This document shows positions 60,344 through 64,000 of a stretch of DNA of 64,000 bases, one piece after another (positions within the stretch are counted from its first letter, which is position 1; every line of letters starts with the position of its first letter). This DNA comes from Desulfurococcales archaeon (lineage in GTDB: Archaea > Thermoproteota > Thermoprotei_A > Sulfolobales > Fervidicoccaceae): the NCBI GenBank assembly GCA_009904015.1, contig WYEQ01000035.1, positions 62,001 through 126,000 of the forward strand. Direction: 5' to 3'. Both the position numbers and the translations under genes were made by a program. A model generated the notes under the pieces. The model had not been told where the DNA came from, made no database searches, and saw only the letters and a program-made list of their open reading frames with translations.

Positions 60344-60514
60344 TCATAACTTGAGGTACAATATAAGGATTAGGACCATGAGCCATAAAATTCCATAAGC
60401 AATGTATTTTGGAGAGGAATAGTGCAGGCCCACGATTAAACTCGCAGCGATGCATAATAACACGGTAAGTATCGTTGCTTTTTTAATATAGATGTATAGT
60501 TTTTTTAGCGACAT
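60344..60514 (-). CDS. Small membrane protein, 56 aa
   Basis: A minus-strand frame from ATG 60514 gives a 56-aa product with two hydrophobic helices (TILTVLLCIAASLIVGLHY and IAYGILWLMVLILILYLKL) after a short basic start MSLKKLYIYIKK. An upstream ATG at 60535 is possible. No family is recognised. It converges with the phosphatase gene. Confidence 0.55.
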   Translation of the reverse strand: MSLKKLYIYIKKATILTVLLCIAASLIVGLHYSSPKYIAYGILWLMVLILILYLKL

Positions 60515-60601
60515 GATTTTTAAACCCTGCTTCAATGTCTTCTAGGCGTTGGAAAACTCAGTAATGAATCATGCTGAGATGTATAAATTCTCTTTGTGGC
60601 T

Positions 60602-60709
60602 TTATTGCATTTTACTGAAAAGTGGAAATCTCGCGTGTTTTGCAACAAGCTTTTTCATTTCAATTAATGGTGTATTGATGTTTATTTGTCCTTTTTGGTT
60701 GAGACTCAC
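60602..60709 (-). CDS. Possible small protein, 35 aa, directly after lrp
   Basis: Three bases after the lrp stop, a minus-strand GTG frame reads MSLNQKGQININTPLIEMKK and ends FPLFSKMQ. The amino acid pattern (a strand then an amphipathic basic helix) looks coding, and it would be translated from the lrp message. No family is recognised. Confidence 0.35.
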   Translation of the reverse strand: MSLNQKGQININTPLIEMKKLVAKHARFPLFSKMQ

Positions 60710-60712
60710 GTG

Positions 60713-61180
60713 TTAGAGAGGAACCTTTACGTCAGACTCTTTCACTACTCTTAGTATGACGTTTGTTATTGTTCTTTTTATCTTCGGGTTCTTTAGAAGA
60801 CTTTTAATAAATTTGTCAAGCTCCTCAACGCTTCTGAACCTCGCGATCGCGAGGACATCGTATTCACCCGTTATATCGTAGAGATACAGAATATTAGGGT
60901 TCTCCGCCAGTGTTTTCTCTATTTCTTCTAGATACGGGCCTTCGACGTTGAGATGAATAGCCGCCGTTACATCATAGCCAATAATAGATGGGTCAACATT
61001 AATGGTGAATCTCTTAATTACCCCTAACTCTTTTAGCTTCTTTATCCTATTGAAACAAGTACTAACCGGAATCCCTATTTTCTCAGCTATCTCCTTAACG
61101 CCCTTCTCTGAGTCCATTGATAGCTCCTTAAGAATCTTGTAGTCAATATCATCCAAAGCGATCTTTTTCTTTGTTGTCAT
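60713..61180 (-). CDS. Lrp/AsnC-family regulator
   Basis: A 155-aa regulator with an N-terminal helix-turn-helix (DDIDYKILKELSMDSEKGVK, EIAEKIGIPVSTCFNRIKKL) and a C-terminal RAM/ACT ligand domain (AAIHLNVEGPYLEEIEKTLA, LYDITGEYDVLAIARFRSVE). These octameric proteins sense amino acids. ATG 61180 has GGTGA about 9 bases upstream. It is flanked on the same strand by two very short frames. Confidence 0.92.
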   Translation of the reverse strand: MTTKKKIALDDIDYKILKELSMDSEKGVKEIAEKIGIPVSTCFNRIKKLKELGVIKRFTINVDPSIIGYDVTAAIHLNVEGPYLEEIEKTLAENPNILYLYDITGEYDVLAIARFRSVEELDKFIKSLLKNPKIKRTITNVILRVVKESDVKVPL

Positions 61181-61209
61181 TGGGAAAGTTCACCAAGTCA
61201 AATGCTTAA

Positions 61210-61317
61210 TTAGCTAACTGTTTCTATTAAGAATTTGCGTTGCAGTTCATGCGAGAAACCCTGTTTTGAATAGTCTAGTAGCTTATCTAAAATATGTTCT
61301 GGGCTTGAATAAGACAC
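61210..61317 (-). CDS. Possible small protein, 35 aa, upstream of lrp
   Basis: A minus-strand GTG frame reads VSYSSPEHILDKLLDYSKQG and ends ELQRKFLIETVS, 29 bases before the lrp start. The sequence is compatible with a single helical peptide, perhaps a leader peptide or a gene remnant. No family is recognised. Confidence 0.3.
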   Translation of the reverse strand: MSYSSPEHILDKLLDYSKQGFSHELQRKFLIETVS

Positions 61318-61639
61318 TAGTAAGAAGAACTTCTACAATGAGCAATAATTCGACATTGCGGGAAATGTACATGCCGGGCAGATGCACAGTGAATCTTAAA
61401 CTATATTGTTTTGGTCTAATTTAACAATAAGAAAACATAAAGGGAACAAGTCCTTAGCTTAACTCATTAACTCCCACACATCTTCATATTCACTAAGCAA
61501 GCACTATTCAGTGAACAGAAAGAAAAAATTTCTTAACGATTTCTCTCTGCAATGGAGATGAGATATTAATTTTTCTTCGGAAATCTTTTTTATAGTAGCT
61601 ACAATTAGCTTTTCACTTAGACGAAGGTGCTCATTAACT
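61318..61639. other. Intergenic region without identified gene
   Basis: About 320 AT-rich bases between the lrp region and the glycosyltransferase gene. I see no gene, tRNA or clean C/D box. It should contain the glycosyltransferase promoter; an AGGTG lies at 61625-61629. Confidence 0.5.
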
Positions 61640-64000
61640 TTGCAGGAAAAAAGCGTTGATTTTAAGGGTATTATGGAAAGAGCTAGCGAGGTTCTGGGCA
61701 GAAAGGAAAGCTACTACATAGCCATAGCTCTTATTTTTGTGATAGGCGCGGTACAGATTTACTCATCATATGCTCTGGCAATTACTGCGGATACTTATAG
61801 AAGCGATGAGGTTTGGTACGTGAGCAGCGCAAGGAACATCCTGAACGAGGTATTCAAAACAAATGTATCCTATAATTACCAAGGTTACAGGGTCTATACG
61901 GTTTTTACATATGACTATTCAACTTTGATAAAAATCAAAGAACTGGTCACTGAGAGAAACGGAATTATAGTTAAGGATATCTACACGAAAACAAACGCAA
62001 TAGCCATTGGGGTAAAGGATGTAAGTGTTCTGGAGGAGATTCAGCAACTAAGAGGAGTAAAAAAGATAATCAGCGGTTTTCCTTACCCAGACGCGGCCAA
62101 CATTGATGCTTATTTGAACTTTGAGCACCCCCCACTCGCCAAGTACATTACAGGATTATCAATGAAGATTTGCGGTGATTCCCCAATCTGCTGGAGAATG
62201 CCCAGCATCATATCGAGTGGCTTAACCATAGTGCTTGTCGGATTAGTGTCAATAAAGCTCTTTGGACCCCTAGGGGGAGTTTTATCCGCGCTTATTGGTC
62301 TCCTGGACCCACTATCTACTAACATGGGCAGCGTAGCTATGCTAGATATTTATCTAGCGCTATTCACCGCATTAGGGCTTCTTTTTCTCAGTAAGAAAAA
62401 ATATCTTCTGGCATCAGTTGCTTTTTCTCTTGCATTTAACGTGAAGTACAGCGCTCTTTTTCTTCTTATTGGGTTGTATATCTATCTTAGGTTTAAGGAC
62501 AAAAGTATATTGAGGAACCTGTACATCATCGCTATACCGTTTCTTTTAGTCACAAGCTTGATTTACCTCCCCTTTATCCTTAATTTCGGTATTGAAAGGG
62601 TATTAAGCGAACTGAAGGGAGCGTTAATCTGGCACACAACGAGCAGGCCTCCTGGGCCAGCTACCAGTAATCCAATCGATTGGGTTCTGGGCTTCAACTC
62701 TTTTTATTTATCTGTGCAACCAGAAATATTAGCGAGAGGGTATCCATGGATATATGTGCCAGCCTTCGCCGGCATGTTATTGTTACTTCCATCTTTCAGT
62801 GGGGTGTACCGCTACAAAATAAATGATGTTTTGAAAGCAACAGCTCTTCTAGGAATACTTTTCTTTGCTGAATACTTCTTCGTAATGATGCTTGGTAACA
62901 GAACTCTTTATAGCTTTTACTTCGTTAACTTTTCTCCTATTGGATATATTATGTTCGTAAAGTTTCTTGACTTATTGTTTATTAATCAACAACAACTCGA
63001 CGAGTCACTATCTATGTATAAACAATGGTTTACCTTACTACTCAAAGGCGAAACCTCATGGATACCAATCCCAAAGGAGCTTAAACTAATTATACCAGCA
63101 TCATTCTTTGAGAGGAAATACAGAAAAACAACCCTAATGTTGATAGTTTTACTTATATCATCACTATTCATGCATTTAACAACTACCGCTTCCTTCAGGT
63201 TATACACAGATTCATTCTACATTCTCCACGAAGCACCTATAAATGAGCCTGGACGAATAATGGGTATGCAAGGATTACTAATTATTCTTTTGAAAAAAAT
63301 AGGGGCTTCCGAGAACCTTCTAGTTCTTCTTGACATCTTCTTTGGATATTTGTTAATAAACGAGCTGTTAATTCTAGCACGTAAGGCGACAAGCGAAAAA
63401 AACAAGAAGCTCGTCCTTGCCATTTATCCATTTTTGCTCTCAATTCTCTTCTATACAGGCTACGATGGAAGCACCATAAGCTTATTCTTCTTCGTGTTAT
63501 CAATCAACCTCATATTGGAGGGCAGGGAAGGAATGGGCTACCTTACATTGGGGCTCTCCAGCGGGAACCCCATGATTTTTTTGGTAAATTCCCTTATAGC
63601 TATTATCGCTGAACTGAAATATACCGCTATATATTTCGCAACTATTGCTAGCCTGTTTTTATCTATACCCCTGCTGCTCAGAGTACCTTTCTACAACTAC
63701 ATCAACGATATCTCGCTTTTCTATGTGGCTCAGAAAACAGCTACATACTACTCGTTTTTCGGAGTAGAATCTGTTTTCCTATTAGGAACAGCAATAACTC
63801 TTCTACTAGCATGGTATATTATCAACAAGTATCAAGTAGCTGGACTCCTTGATAGAATAGGAATTATTCTTTTGGTGTTCGTGTCCCTGTACCCAAATAT
63901 GCTTCCCCAGTGGAGCGTATTTCTAATCGTCCTATCAATCATGTTGTCAAAAAGATTTTTGGGCAGAGTAATGATTATTGACCTGCTAAATGCATTGTTC
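61640..64000 (+). CDS. GT-C (PMT/ArnT-like) membrane glycosyltransferase, C-terminus beyond window
   Basis: An uninterrupted frame of 787 codons runs from TTG 61640 (GGTG 10 bases upstream; ATG 61673 is an alternative) to the window end. After one membrane helix it has the luminal acidic motif TYRSDEVWYVSSARNIL and later NFEHPPLAKYITGLSMKICG, the EHPPLxK mark of protein O-mannosyltransferase-like GT-C enzymes that use lipid-linked sugars. Many further membrane helices follow. Between the two motifs lies an inserted domain of about 70 residues with alternating strands and helices (YTVFTYDYSTLIKIKELVTE, VSVLEEIQQLRGVKKIIS). It likely glycosylates surface proteins or lipids outside the membrane. 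Confidence 0.85.
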   Translation, partial: MQEKSVDFKGIMERASEVLGRKESYYIAIALIFVIGAVQIYSSYALAITADTYRSDEVWYVSSARNILNEVFKTNVSYNYQGYRVYTVFTYDYSTLIKIKELVTERNGIIVKDIYTKTNAIAIGVKDVSVLEEIQQLRGVKKIISGFPYPDAANIDAYLNFEHPPLAKYITGLSMKICGDSPICWRMPSIISSGLTIVLVGLVSIKLFGPLGGVLSALIGLLDPLSTNMGSVAMLDIYLALFTALGLLFLSKKKYLLASVAFSLAFNVKYSALFLLIGLYIYLRFKDKSILRNLYIIAIPFLLVTSLIYLPFILNFGIERVLSELKGALIWHTTSRPPGPATSNPIDWVLGFNSFYLSVQPEILARGYPWIYVPAFAGMLLLLPSFSGVYRYKINDVLKATALLGILFFAEYFFVMMLGNRTLYSFYFVNFSPIGYIMFVKFLDLLFINQQQLDESLSMYKQWFTLLLKGETSWIPIPKELKLIIPASFFERKYRKTTLMLIVLLISSLFMHLTTTASFRLYTDSFYILHEAPINEPGRIMGMQGLLIILLKKIGASENLLVLLDIFFGYLLINELLILARKATSEKNKKLVLAIYPFLLSILFYTGYDGSTISLFFFVLSINLILEGREGMGYLTLGLSSGNPMIFLVNSLIAIIAELKYTAIYFATIASLFLSIPLLLRVPFYNYINDISLFYVAQKTATYYSFFGVESVFLLGTAITLLLAWYIINKYQVAGLLDRIGIILLVFVSLYPNMLPQWSVFLIVLSIMLSKRFLGRVMIIDLLNALF

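Noticed and set aside
60550-60650. CTGA and ATGA-like motifs after the small membrane gene resembling C/D boxes
   Set aside because: No proper RTGATGA box on either strand.

Overview
The window looks like a chromosome segment of a thermophilic crenarchaeon (Thermoproteota, Desulfurococcales-like); the genus cannot be fixed from sequence alone. Supporting observations are archaeal information-processing genes (TFB, Gar1, Nop5-fibrillarin, SRP19, S8e, S30e, Trm1, Taw3, GatDE, an RPC34-like winged-helix Fe-S protein, cis-prenyltransferase), archaeal TATA boxes about 26 bases before leaderless starts, GGTGA-type ribosome binding sites about 6 bases before ATG, GTG or TTG starts, and a 5S rRNA gene standing apart from 16S and 23S.

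Layout: 1-0.7 kb, N-terminal part of a type II/IV secretion ATPase, then tRNA-His. 1-2 kb, biotin carrier and OadG-like membrane subunit of a putative sodium-pumping acyl-CoA decarboxylase. 2-6 kb, three-gene molybdenum hydroxylase (aldehyde oxidoreductase/CoxSML family). 6-11 kb, hexuloisomerase, ApbE, tRNA-Asn, phosphoesterases, acetyltransferase, ferredoxin. 11-15.3 kb, small regulators, then taw3, a PhoH-KH ATPase, thiL and a UbiA prenyltransferase. 15.3-15.6 kb, an internally deleted IS200/IS605-type element. 16-22.7 kb, carboxyltransferase, Lhr helicase, FeS/NrfD membrane pair. 22.8-25 kb, tRNA-Leu, a C/D box guide RNA, PadR regulator, inositol-phosphate synthase. 25-32 kb, thrS and gatCAB. 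32-35 kb, porGDAB. 35-42.6 kb, HtpX, GTPase, regulator, ADP-forming acyl-CoA synthetase beta chain, coiled-coil protein, DUF373, TFB and Gar1. 42.8-50.9 kb, Nop5-fibrillarin, tRNA and ribosome genes, SRP19. 50.9-55 kb, gatDE, 8-oxoguanine glycosylase, S30e. 55-64 kb, radical SAM/B12 protein, a surface stalk-like protein, DHH phosphoesterase, 5S rRNA, phosphoglycolate phosphatase, an Lrp regulator between two tiny reading frames, and a large GT-C glycosyltransferase running off the end.

Together the metabolic genes (POR, ADP-forming acyl-CoA synthetase, aldehyde oxidoreductase, biotin-dependent decarboxylase parts, FeS/NrfD pair) suggest an organism that oxidises 2-oxo acids and aldehydes with ferredoxin and conserves energy by substrate-level phosphorylation and membrane modules. 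Both GatCAB and GatDE are present, which suggests indirect routes to both Asn-tRNA and Gln-tRNA.

Most unusual signals: two genes (coxL-like and a metallophosphoesterase) whose ribosome binding site, spacing and conserved N-terminus point to AUA and GUA start codons; a clean C/D box sRNA; a MITE-like IS605 derivative with a tnpB tail; a TFB paralogue with a broken zinc ribbon behind a repeated inverted-repeat operator; a ThrRS with a decayed N-terminal editing-like domain; a radical SAM protein with an expanded cysteine motif; and several very short reading frames. I found no CRISPR array and no clearly new multi-gene defence system.
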